From: CAYYOS01 sp964473355
GTDB taxonomy: Bacteria > Pseudomonadota > Gammaproteobacteria > Burkholderiales > REEB80
Direction of reading: 5' to 3'
Length of the DNA stretch: 10,291 nucleotides
Assembly: GCA_964473355.1 (NCBI GenBank)
Contig: CAYYOS010000090.1
Coordinates: forward strand, 1-10,291
How positions within the stretch are numbered: the first letter of the stretch is position 1; the number at the start of each line of letters is the position of its first letter. This document shows positions 1-7,297 of this stretch, in pieces. Below the pieces are notes generated by a model, which saw nothing but the letters and a program-made list of their open reading frames with translations, did not search any database and was not told where the DNA came from. The position numbers were made by a program, and so were the translations under genes.

Positions 1-1391
1 ATGGCGATGCGCTGTCGTTGACCACCCGAAAATTCATGCGGATATCTATGCATCGCCGAGGCATTTAAACCCACCTTGCCTAGCCATTCTATGGCTTTTT
101 GGGCGCGTTCCGCCGCGTTCTTGCCTATGCCGTGAATCTGCATCGGCTCGCTGATAATTTGTTCTATGGTAAAGCGCGGGTTGAGCGAGGCATAAGGATT
201 TTGAAACACAATCTGGATGCGTCGCCTATAAGTCCTAAATTGCTCAGGGGATAATTTAAGTAAGTCTTGCCCATCATATAGCACTTCACCGGCGCTAGCC
301 TCATACAATCGCATCAAGGTAAGCGCCACCGTGGTTTTGCCGCTTCCCGACTCGCCGACAATGCCTAGCGTTTTACCTCTAGCCAATTTAAAGGAAACTA
401 ACCTCACCGCCTGGAACGCGCGCTTTTTAAAAAGCCCAGCGCTAACCCAAAAATCTTTGCTCAGTGCGCGGACTTCAAGAATGATCGCATCCCCAGCGGT
501 GATGCCGCGCTTTCTTTCCGCGGAGTTTTTGTTCCCGGCCATGTTTCCGCTTAAAAAATCTTCCACTACCGGCAAACGCATGGGCCGGATTTCCGGTTGC
601 GGGCGGCACGCTAGCAGGGCCTGAGTATAAGGATTTTGCGGCGATTGCAATATCTGCTGACTATCCCCAGCTTCACGGACTTCGCCGTCTTGCATCACCA
701 CGATGCGGTGGCTGATATCTGAAACCAATGCGAGGTCATGCGTAATAAACAAAACGGACATCTGATGCCTTGCTTGCAACTCAGCAATGAGGTCCAGTAT
801 TTGTTTTTGTATCGTAACGTCCAGCGCCGTGGTCGGCTCATCGGCTATTAATAATTTTGGTTGGCAAGCAATCGCCATAGCGATCATAACGCGCTGCTGT
901 TGGCCCCCGGATAACTCAAAAGGGTAGGCATTAACGCGGCGGGCCGGCTCTGGAATGCCGACCTCATCAAATAGTTCAATGGCACGAGCCAACGCTTGCC
1001 GCCCACTTAAACCCATATGCAAGCGCAGCACTTCCGCTACTTGCTCACCCACCGTAAAAACCGGGTTCAGCGACGTCATGGGCTCCTGAAAAATCATGGA
1101 AATTTCTTTGCCACGCAAACGGCGTAATGCCTCTGCAGGCAACGCTAATAGATTTTGATCGCGGTAGCGTATTTCTGACGCAGGCGTGACGATAGCATTT
1201 TCAGCGGGCAACAGGCCCATAATGGCAAGCGCGGTAACGGATTTACCGCTACCCGACTCCCCCACTAAGGCGACGGTGCTGTTGATCGGTATATCGAAAC
1301 TAATATTGCGTACGGCAGTAGCTTCGCCGCGCTGACCGGTGCGGAAAGCTACACTGAGATGACGAATGCTAAGTAACGTTTCGCTTGTCAT
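1..1391 (-). CDS. Fused double ATP-binding protein of a peptide ABC importer (3' end outside window)
   Basis: This is the energy-coupling subunit of an oligopeptide/dipeptide importer, with two ATPase domains on one chain, as in YejF and GsiA. I translated 463 codons without a stop before the window edge. Domain 1 shows Walker A GESGSGKS (residues 44-51), Q-loop Q102, signature LSGGQQQ (160-166), Walker B LLIADE (180-185) and H-loop H218. A linker of roughly 40 residues follows, including the CRPQPEIRP stretch typical of the oligopeptide ATPase C-terminal region. Domain 2 shows Walker A GESGSGKT (346-353), Q397 and signature SGGQRQR (455-461). The second Walker B and H-loop would lie beyond position 1. 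YejF is about 530 residues, so some 65 residues are probably missing. The ATG overlaps the stop of the upstream permease as ATGA, indicating translational coupling. The protein should sit on the cytoplasmic face of the inner membrane. The family call is firm; the exact substrate is unknown, so no symbol is given. Confidence 0.95.
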   Translation of the reverse strand, partial: MTSETLLSIRHLSVAFRTGQRGEATAVRNISFDIPINSTVALVGESGSGKSVTALAIMGLLPAENAIVTPASEIRYRDQNLLALPAEALRRLRGKEISMIFQEPMTSLNPVFTVGEQVAEVLRLHMGLSGRQALARAIELFDEVGIPEPARRVNAYPFELSGGQQQRVMIAMAIACQPKLLIADEPTTALDVTIQKQILDLIAELQARHQMSVLFITHDLALVSDISHRIVVMQDGEVREAGDSQQILQSPQNPYTQALLACRPQPEIRPMRLPVVEDFLSGNMAGNKNSAERKRGITAGDAIILEVRALSKDFWVSAGLFKKRAFQAVRLVSFKLARGKTLGIVGESGSGKTTVALTLMRLYEASAGEVLYDGQDLLKLSPEQFRTYRRRIQIVFQNPYASLNPRFTIEQIISEPMQIHGIGKNAAERAQKAIEWLGKVGLNASAMHRYPHEFSGGQRQRIA

Positions 1392-2449
1392 GCTGCTCTA
1401 GCGCTGATATATAGTTTAGGGTCCAAGGCGTCCCGCAACGCGTCGGTAAGCAAGCTAAAGGCCGTGACCACCAGTGCCATCATCGCGCCCGCTGCGGTGA
1501 GCTGCCACCACTTGCCAATCACCAGTTCATTTTGTGCTTCAGCCAACATCGTGCCCCAAGACACCATGTCTACGCCTACACCAAAACCCAGAAAGCTTAA
1601 TATCACTTCGGCTTTTATAAATTGCACGACGTGTTGGGATAACTGAATTAAAATCACATGACTAATATTGGGCAAGATATGCACAAACATACGACGAACG
1701 TGGGAGGCGCCTATCGCTTCCGCGGCACGCACGTAATCCCGAGCCGCATGCTTTAGATATTCGGCACGCACCAGACGATAAATTCCGGTCCACCCGGTGA
1801 TCCCCAATATCATAATCACCGTAAACAAACCTTTACCCAATACCGCAGCAAAGGCAAGAATCAGCAGAATATAGGGGATAGAAGTAAAGACGTTATAAAA
1901 CCATTCCAGAAAATCATTAATCCATCCTCCAAAATAGCCCGCCAACGCACCGAAAATTGTGCCCAGCAAGACGGCCAGCAGTGCCGCTACAAAACCTACA
2001 AAAATTGAAGCTTCGCCGCCTTTAATTGTCTTTGCGACGATGTCTCGCCCCCACTTATCGCCACCAAAGCTCAAGGTTTCTGCCTTAACGGGGCTGGACG
2101 ATTGTATCGCTTTGGTGCGCAGCTCCAGCTGCTCATAGATGTCGGCTAAAGGATCAACGGCCCGTAAGTCTGCCGCCGGCGGGGGTGGGTCGATGTTTTT
2201 GTCTTGCGTTACGGAAGCAGCTTCTAGATTAATCTGCTTGCCTAAGAAAGTTGGGCTGGCATAAGAAACACCAACTTCGTCATTCCAGTTCGCCGCGACG
2301 ATGCCCAGCCATGATGCCGTAATCATCAGCATAAAAGCTAATACAATGGCGAGGCAGGTCACGCCCAGAGGGTCGCGCAACAAACGCCGCCACGCCAGCC
2401 GCCATAATCCTGGCGACGCCGCAAAAGGTGCTGGGGCGCTTACTTCCAT
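1388..2449 (-). CDS. Peptide ABC transporter permease, DppC/OppC type
   Basis: This is an inner-membrane permease of the dipeptide/oligopeptide family, the second half of the heterodimeric channel. One N-terminal membrane helix (about residues 29-52) is followed by a long periplasmic stretch (about 55-125). The family motif GGDKWGRD follows (129-136), comparable to GTDxxGRD in DppC. Further helices lie at about 147-172, 188-204, 208-226, 264-288 and 318-336. The ATPase-contacting EAA loop is clear at 238-261 (DYVRAAEAIGASHVRRMF followed by VHILPN). At 353 residues it exceeds the roughly 300 of DppC and is closer to YejE (about 340); the excess is in the first periplasmic stretch, which contains PPPPAADL. 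Its start lies 9 bases after the stop of the other permease, with no obvious Shine-Dalgarno, so translation is probably coupled. Its TGA overlaps the ATPase ATG. Confidence 0.95.
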   Translation of the reverse strand: MEVSAPAPFAASPGLWRLAWRRLLRDPLGVTCLAIVLAFMLMITASWLGIVAANWNDEVGVSYASPTFLGKQINLEAASVTQDKNIDPPPPAADLRAVDPLADIYEQLELRTKAIQSSSPVKAETLSFGGDKWGRDIVAKTIKGGEASIFVGFVAALLAVLLGTIFGALAGYFGGWINDFLEWFYNVFTSIPYILLILAFAAVLGKGLFTVIMILGITGWTGIYRLVRAEYLKHAARDYVRAAEAIGASHVRRMFVHILPNISHVILIQLSQHVVQFIKAEVILSFLGFGVGVDMVSWGTMLAEAQNELVIGKWWQLTAAGAMMALVVTAFSLLTDALRDALDPKLYISARAA

Positions 2450-2458
2450 GGAAACAAC

Positions 2459-3397
2459 TTATTTAAATTGCACACGCGGATCTGCCCACTTGTAAAAAAG
2501 GTCTGTGACAAGGTTAATAAACATGGTGGCTATCGCCAGATAAATGGTGATAGCTTTAATAACAGGGAAATCGCTACGCTCCACGGCGTTGATGACTTCA
2601 CGCCCCAAACCCGGAATCGAGAAGAATTTCTCGAGTAGAAACGACCCTATCATCAAGCTTGGCAGATACAGCGCGATATTCGTAAGAATCGGGATAAGTG
2701 CGTTGCGAAAAACGTGCTTAAACATGACGACACGCTCGGTTAAACCTTTAGCTCGGGCGGTGCGCACATAGTCTTGGTTCATTTCATCAAGAAAAAAGGA
2801 CCGGTATAGGCGGGTGGTGGGCGCTAAGCCGACCAACACCGCAAGAATAATCGGCAAGACGGCGTAAGTACTGAGATTGGTCCAAAAATTTTCGCTCCAT
2901 CCCTGCACCGGAAACCAGCCCAATTTAAAACCTAACCAATACTGGCCGACGATGATGTAGACCAAGAAACTCACTGACATGGCAACCGTGGTTATAAGCA
3001 TAATCATGCGATCAGTTAAGGATCCGCGTACATAGGCCACCCCCATGGCAAACACGATGCCCAATAAGGTCTCTAAAAGAAGTACCGGAACCATGATGGT
3101 GAGGCTGGGGCCAATGCGTGTTACAAAAATATGCGAAACATCTTCTTGAGTGCTCCAACTGCGGCCAAAGTCAGCGGTAAAAACCTGCTTTACAAAGATT
3201 AACAGTTGCTGCCAAATCGGTAGGTCTACGCCCAACTGCTTACGGATATTTTCAATCTGGGCTGCGTCAGAAATTTTGCCAGCTAATACCTGAGCGGGAT
3301 CGCCGCCCACCCAATTGAATAGGAAAAAGACGAGCAAAATGACGCCCAATAGCGTTGGGATCATTTGCCATAAGCGGCGTAGAAAATAGTTAGCCAT
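2459..3397 (-). CDS. Peptide ABC transporter permease, DppB/OppB type
   Basis: This is the first half of the membrane channel of the peptide importer. Its N-terminus has the DppB-type arrangement FLRRLWQMIPTLLGV, with a first helix at about residues 11-30, then GGDPA and the periplasmic IRKQLGVDLP segment (51-60). Later helices are at about 98-122, 131-156, 177-197, 234-257 and 282-304. The EAA loop contacting the ATPase is at 209-236 (DYVRTARAKGLTERVV, then MFKHVFRNALIP). The EKFFSIPGLG segment (256-265) is typical of the family. Length 312 is normal. It starts 18 bases after the peptidase stop, a TAA immediately followed by TGA. The bases just before ATG are GC-rich without a clear Shine-Dalgarno. 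The partner permease and fused ATPase follow directly. Substrate specificity cannot be read from the sequence. Confidence 0.96.
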   Translation of the reverse strand: MANYFLRRLWQMIPTLLGVILLVFFLFNWVGGDPAQVLAGKISDAAQIENIRKQLGVDLPIWQQLLIFVKQVFTADFGRSWSTQEDVSHIFVTRIGPSLTIMVPVLLLETLLGIVFAMGVAYVRGSLTDRMIMLITTVAMSVSFLVYIIVGQYWLGFKLGWFPVQGWSENFWTNLSTYAVLPIILAVLVGLAPTTRLYRSFFLDEMNQDYVRTARAKGLTERVVMFKHVFRNALIPILTNIALYLPSLMIGSFLLEKFFSIPGLGREVINAVERSDFPVIKAITIYLAIATMFINLVTDLFYKWADPRVQFK

Positions 3398-3415
3398 AGT
3401 GCCGCGCCATATTCA

Positions 3416-5401
3416 TTATCGTTGTCCGCTAATTTCCGCAAAAAAGGCGCGGTTGTCTGGCGCCCGACCCAAAAACTGACGCACTAAGTCCTTGGCCGGT
3501 ACCTGTCCGCCATTCGCCAAAATCGTGTTCCGAAAACGGCGGCCGACATTTGGGTTCATGAGATTGTCACCAAACTTGGAAAGCATATCGAGTGCGATCA
3601 CTTCCGACCACATGTAGCCATAGTAACCCGCAGCATAGCCACCCATGATATGCGTAAAGGATCCCGGAAAAGCAGTCCCTTCGACGTACCCTAGGGGTGT
3701 CTCGATTTCCATTTTCTTCCAAGTTTGCATTGCGTCTTGGGGGTCGCTGCCGGTCATGGCTAAATCAAAACTGGCATACAAATGTTGGCGCGCATACTGC
3801 ATGCCCTTGCCATATTTGCGCGCCGCGTCAAGGCGTTTTATTAGGGCTTCGTCAAGCGCCGGACAAGCAGGACAGACCGTTTGCAACAGCTCTAAAGATT
3901 CGGCCTTGCGCCCCCATTCTTCGAACATTTGCGACGGCGCCTCAACAAAATCTCGGACGACATTCGTCCCGGCGTGGGGATTAAAGTCGGTCGTAGACAG
4001 CACCCCGTGCAGTACATGGCCAAATTCATGCAGCAAGGTTTCCAACTCGTCATGCGTTAAACCTTCGCGATTGAAATTGGTGACCAATACGCTAATGGGC
4101 GTGCGCCGCGCCAGCCGGCTCACGCCCCGCACGCCAAATGCCGCAGCGTGGCGATACTTGCCTTCGCGCGGAAAAAGATCCAAATAAATACCCCCTAAGA
4201 ATTTATTTGAAGCGGCATCGAATACATCAAAATAACGCACATCATCATGCCATACTGACACTGTCGCCGCTTTAAAAACTATTCCGTACAAGCGCGCGCT
4301 GAGGAGCATGGCATAATCCAAGCTAGCTTGGGTGGGGAAATATTTGCGCAATGCCTCCTGGTCTATGTCGTAACGAGCCTTACGCAACTTCTCTTGATAA
4401 AACGCAATATCCCACCGGGAAATCACGGTGTCGCTTAGTGGCTTGTCCAGAAATTGTGCTTTAAACGCGCGTAATTCTTCCACCTCGCGGATCTCTGCTT
4501 CACGCACAGTGTTTTTCACTTCCCGCAAAAACCGCTCGACAGTCTGCGGCTTTTCTACCATTTTGCGGCGGGTAATGAACGCGGCATAGCTGGGCAAGCC
4601 GTGCAGGGTAGCGATTTCCTTGCGCAACTGCATGACTTCGGTCATCAACTCTAAGTTGCGGGGCGTACCGCGGCTATTAAAGGCGAGGTAGTAGCGTTTA
4701 CGTGCGGCTTCATTTTCAGCGTTACTCATAAAAGGCACATAGTCGGGGTAATCAAAACTCAATAGATAATTCCCTTCGCTATCACGTTTTGCTTTGTTCA
4801 AGTACGCCTGTGGCAAACCTTGCATCTCCTCGGGATTAAAGGTAAGGACGGTTTTATTATCTCTGACGTTGCGATCGAATTCCTGGCGCAGCGCTTCCTC
4901 TTTTTGCAACAATACTTTTATGCGCGCGCGTTTATCTGAGCCCAGGGCAACACCTGTATCTTCAAAACCCTCGCGTAAATCCTTTTGCAACATTTTTTCC
5001 GGCCCGGTGCGCGGGGCGACGCGCTTTATACGCTGATAAATCTTTTCGTTTTGATATAAATCTGTATTAAATTCGTTGTACTTCAATAAGCATGCATCCG
5101 CGGCATCCCGCGCTGCCTTATCGGTGTGCACACTCGCAAATAGATAAACTGGGCCAATGACATCTTCCAAGTCCATTTGCAAGCGATTCCAACCCAGCAA
5201 AATAGCTTTAGCATCGCGCGAAGACAAAGTGGCGAGCGTCCTGGTTTCCGTTTTCGCCTTTTGTAGTGCGCCTTGACACGCCTCGGTGATTTCGGCGGCG
5301 GTGTACAAAGGCAATGCGGTGCGAGCGCTAGCATGACCTATGCCAAAAAACACCAGCACAAAAATTAACCAGTTCTGCTTTATAAAGCTAACAGCGTTCA
5401 A
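3416..5401 (-). CDS. Secreted M3-family zinc oligopeptidase
   Basis: This is a thimet oligopeptidase/oligopeptidase A-like metallopeptidase that cleaves short peptides. The zinc site is complete: HEFGH at 458-462 (ligands H458 and H462, catalytic E459) and third ligand E487 in DFVEAPSQ (484-491). The C-terminal segment GGYAAGYYGYMWSEV (587-601) matches the tyrosine-rich substrate loop of M3A enzymes. Length 661 is usual for the family. Unlike the cytoplasmic textbook members, it begins with a likely signal peptide: K8, a hydrophobic core at about 11-22, then HASA before R27 as an AxA-type cleavage site. The start is TTG (5399-5401), preceded by GAAGGA at 6-base spacing; the next in-frame Met is at 76 and would lose the signal. 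Upstream in the same frame lies the stop of the binding protein, 15 bases away. It carries C510-P-A-C513 plus C42 and C104, possible periplasmic disulfides. The role inferred from context is trimming peptides for import by the surrounding transporter. Confidence 0.94.
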   Translation of the reverse strand: MNAVSFIKQNWLIFVLVFFGIGHASARTALPLYTAAEITEACQGALQKAKTETRTLATLSSRDAKAILLGWNRLQMDLEDVIGPVYLFASVHTDKAARDAADACLLKYNEFNTDLYQNEKIYQRIKRVAPRTGPEKMLQKDLREGFEDTGVALGSDKRARIKVLLQKEEALRQEFDRNVRDNKTVLTFNPEEMQGLPQAYLNKAKRDSEGNYLLSFDYPDYVPFMSNAENEAARKRYYLAFNSRGTPRNLELMTEVMQLRKEIATLHGLPSYAAFITRRKMVEKPQTVERFLREVKNTVREAEIREVEELRAFKAQFLDKPLSDTVISRWDIAFYQEKLRKARYDIDQEALRKYFPTQASLDYAMLLSARLYGIVFKAATVSVWHDDVRYFDVFDAASNKFLGGIYLDLFPREGKYRHAAAFGVRGVSRLARRTPISVLVTNFNREGLTHDELETLLHEFGHVLHGVLSTTDFNPHAGTNVVRDFVEAPSQMFEEWGRKAESLELLQTVCPACPALDEALIKRLDAARKYGKGMQYARQHLYASFDLAMTGSDPQDAMQTWKKMEIETPLGYVEGTAFPGSFTHIMGGYAAGYYGYMWSEVIALDMLSKFGDNLMNPNVGRRFRNTILANGGQVPAKDLVRQFLGRAPDNRAFFAEISGQR

Positions 5402-5407
5402 TGAGTT

Positions 5408-5413
5408 TCCTTC
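5408..5413 (-). promoter_or_regulatory. Ribosome binding site for the M3 peptidase
   Basis: GAAGGA on the - strand lies 6 bases before a TTG codon. It is the strongest Shine-Dalgarno in the operon and supports the TTG start, because no ATG is available nearby in frame. Confidence 0.75.
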
Positions 5414-5416
5414 GAT

Positions 5417-7207
5417 TTATTTTCTCGCGCGCAGGGATAAGTCAAGATCAATATACTTCCATTGGGCGTGTAAAATTGGGTGGGGCTTATAACCCACTAC
5501 CCAGGAATGAGTGAGATTGCTGCCCAAGCGGTGCACCCCCAATTTCCAGGGCGAATAGACGAGCATGAGCTTAGTGAGTTCCGTATACAGGCGATTGCGC
5601 TCAGGAGAATCAGGTAGCCGTGTGGCTGCTTCGTACAATCGGTCGAACGCCGGGAGTTTAAATCGCGCGTCATTAGCCTGCCCCGCATTCGGACCATACA
5701 AGAGCTGCAAAAAATTATCGGCGTCGGGGTAGTCGGCATGCCAGGCCGAGCCTTTTATTTGCAATTTACCTAGCTTGGAGAGCTTCAGCAAATCTGGCCA
5801 TTTGGCTTTTTTAAAGGTCATGCGTAGCCCCACCGCCTCCATGGATTTAGTCCACAACTCATCGAACTGCCGATCAGCCAGCGTCGTAGACGAGCCATAT
5901 TCCAAGGTTAAGGGTTTACCGTTAGGCAGTTCTCGGTAGCCGTCGCCATCACGATCAATGGAACCAAACAAATCCAACAACGCTTTGGCCTTAGCCGGGT
6001 TATACTCAGCAAAGGGGCTCCTAAATTCGGCGTTATATCCAGCGATGCCCGGCGCAATAGGCGCCTGTGCGGGTATGGCCTGGTTCTTACGCAGAATGCG
6101 AATTTCTGCGTCTCTGTTATACGCATAGGAAATTGCGCGCCGTAGTGCAATCTTGTCGCGGGTGTAGCCACCCACGACGGGGTCTTCCATATTGAAATAG
6201 GTGTAGGTCAAATCCGGCTCAGCTAGGCGAGTTAAAACTATGCCCTGTTTGACCAGAACGGGCGCCAGCCTGCCACCGGGCATCGCCAGGTTAGCAAATT
6301 CGTTAGGCAGTCGTTCTAGAACATCATGCTCCTTGTTAAGAAAAGCCAGCCAACGTGGCTGCGCTTCTTCAACAATATAAATTTCCACGCGGCCGATGAT
6401 AGGTAAACGCTTGCCATTATTTCTGGCAACAATCGCCCGGTCCAGGGGGTCGTCGCCCTCAACAGAATTGAAATACACTTCGCGATAGTCCGGGTTGGCC
6501 TCCAGCACCATCTTGCTACCGCGTACCCAATGCTTTAGAACAAAAGCGCCCGTTCCGACCAAGTGACTACCAATATCGTCGCCGTAAAATTCGACGACTT
6601 CGCGCGCCAACGCCCCCAAGGTGGGCATGGCGAAAATATAAAGCAAGTTATAATCCGGGCGATTGAGCTCAATACGCAAAGTGTAGCGATCGACAACTTT
6701 TAGGCCGGCAATCGGAGCGTCGTAGTCGAAACGAGCGCCCGCCGTTTTAGCTTTTTGCATGAGGGCATCCGCCCCAACGATTTTTCCTTCCAATAAAAAC
6801 AGCCAAGGTGATTTAAGTTTAGGATCAAAAAGCCGACGTATGCTATACGCGTAGTCTTGCGCCGTTAACTCCCGCCGCTGGCCTTTAAAAGCCGCATCGG
6901 CCGTGAAATAGATACCGGGTTTAATATGAAATACATAGGTTTTGCCGCGATCGCTTACCTCGGGCATGGCGCTTAAGGTGTTGGGGATTAACTTAGCCGG
7001 ACGGGCCAAGTAATCGTAGGTGAGCATGGAATCCAGCACGCCTTCCAAAATCGTGTTGGAATACAGATCTGAAACGACAACAGGATCAAAACCCGTCTCC
7101 GCCACCGGCAGCGCGTAGCGTAAGGTTTTGCTCATATCCGCTGCCAACGCTGCACTGTTCGCGCACCACAACAGCAAAGCTAACCATAGCGGCTTAATCA
7201 ACGACAT
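5417..7207 (-). CDS. Periplasmic peptide-binding protein of the ABC importer (family 5)
   Basis: This is a solute-binding protein of the SBP_bac_5 (DppA/OppA/YejA) superfamily that would deliver peptides to the permeases encoded downstream. A signal peptide is visible: K5, a hydrophobic core at about 6-14, and a cleavage site after AALA (residue 22). C15 is not in a lipobox, so a soluble periplasmic protein is expected. Family features include the early segment TILEGVLDSMLTYD (52-65), PGIYFTADAAF (97-107), the VGTGAF signature (217-222), NPDY (238-241) and the late DADNFL segment (495-500). A DRDGDG loop (418-423) resembles a calcium-binding EF loop, but DxDGDG followed by an NGKPL turn is common in this family. 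At 596 residues it is longer than DppA (about 535). It is the first gene of the operon, 90 bases from divergent fabI. No good Shine-Dalgarno precedes ATG, but the signal peptide fits this start. The peptide class bound is unknown. Confidence 0.94.
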   Translation of the reverse strand: MSLIKPLWLALLLWCANSAALAADMSKTLRYALPVAETGFDPVVVSDLYSNTILEGVLDSMLTYDYLARPAKLIPNTLSAMPEVSDRGKTYVFHIKPGIYFTADAAFKGQRRELTAQDYAYSIRRLFDPKLKSPWLFLLEGKIVGADALMQKAKTAGARFDYDAPIAGLKVVDRYTLRIELNRPDYNLLYIFAMPTLGALAREVVEFYGDDIGSHLVGTGAFVLKHWVRGSKMVLEANPDYREVYFNSVEGDDPLDRAIVARNNGKRLPIIGRVEIYIVEEAQPRWLAFLNKEHDVLERLPNEFANLAMPGGRLAPVLVKQGIVLTRLAEPDLTYTYFNMEDPVVGGYTRDKIALRRAISYAYNRDAEIRILRKNQAIPAQAPIAPGIAGYNAEFRSPFAEYNPAKAKALLDLFGSIDRDGDGYRELPNGKPLTLEYGSSTTLADRQFDELWTKSMEAVGLRMTFKKAKWPDLLKLSKLGKLQIKGSAWHADYPDADNFLQLLYGPNAGQANDARFKLPAFDRLYEAATRLPDSPERNRLYTELTKLMLVYSPWKLGVHRLGSNLTHSWVVGYKPHPILHAQWKYIDLDLSLRARK

Positions 7208-7253
7208 AAGGTTTTGCGCTTCATAGCAAAAAGTAGATTTAGGTTATCATATT

Positions 7254-7270
7254 AGCGGTGATCAACCGCT
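7254..7270. promoter_or_regulatory. Inverted repeat, candidate operator
   Basis: AGCGGT and ACCGCT form a perfect 6-bp inverted repeat separated by GATCA. It lies beside the overlapping -10-like hexamers and 15 bases upstream of the fabI ribosome binding site. It could bind a dimeric regulator or form a short hairpin in the fabI leader. No known factor is recognised. Confidence 0.35.
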
Positions 7271-7285
7271 GCATTCCAAATATTT

Positions 7286-7290
7286 AAGGA
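7286..7290 (+). promoter_or_regulatory. Ribosome binding site for fabI
   Basis: AAGGA lies 7 bases before the fabI ATG, with standard spacing. It confirms this start, which also aligns with the E. coli N-terminus. Confidence 0.8.
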
Positions 7291-7297
7291 CTTTACT

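Larger units (their letters stand above)
7208..7297. promoter_or_regulatory. Divergent promoter region between the peptide transport operon and fabI
   Basis: These 90 bases must hold promoters for both directions. For the operon (- strand), TATGAT at 7246-7251 is a fair -10, with only a weak -35 (ATGCAG) 17 bases upstream. For fabI (+ strand), TATCAT at 7245-7250 almost exactly overlaps it, with no convincing -35. An inverted repeat lies at 7254-7270, and a smaller one, TTTTGC-N8-GCAAAA, at 7212-7231 in the leader of the binding protein. The promoter calls are by eye. Confidence 0.5.

Noticed and set aside
331..624. 97-codon + strand frame
   Set aside because: It is antisense to the linker and second Walker A of the fused ATPase, whose own reading is unmistakable.
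3645..4187. 180-codon open frame on the + strand
   Set aside because: It lies wholly antisense to the M3 peptidase catalytic region, has no recognisable protein family, and is explained by codon bias of the real gene.
5932..5954. DRDGDG loop in the binding protein as a specific calcium sensor
   Set aside because: Acidic DxDGDG turns at this place are common in family 5 binding proteins and do not by themselves show a calcium function.
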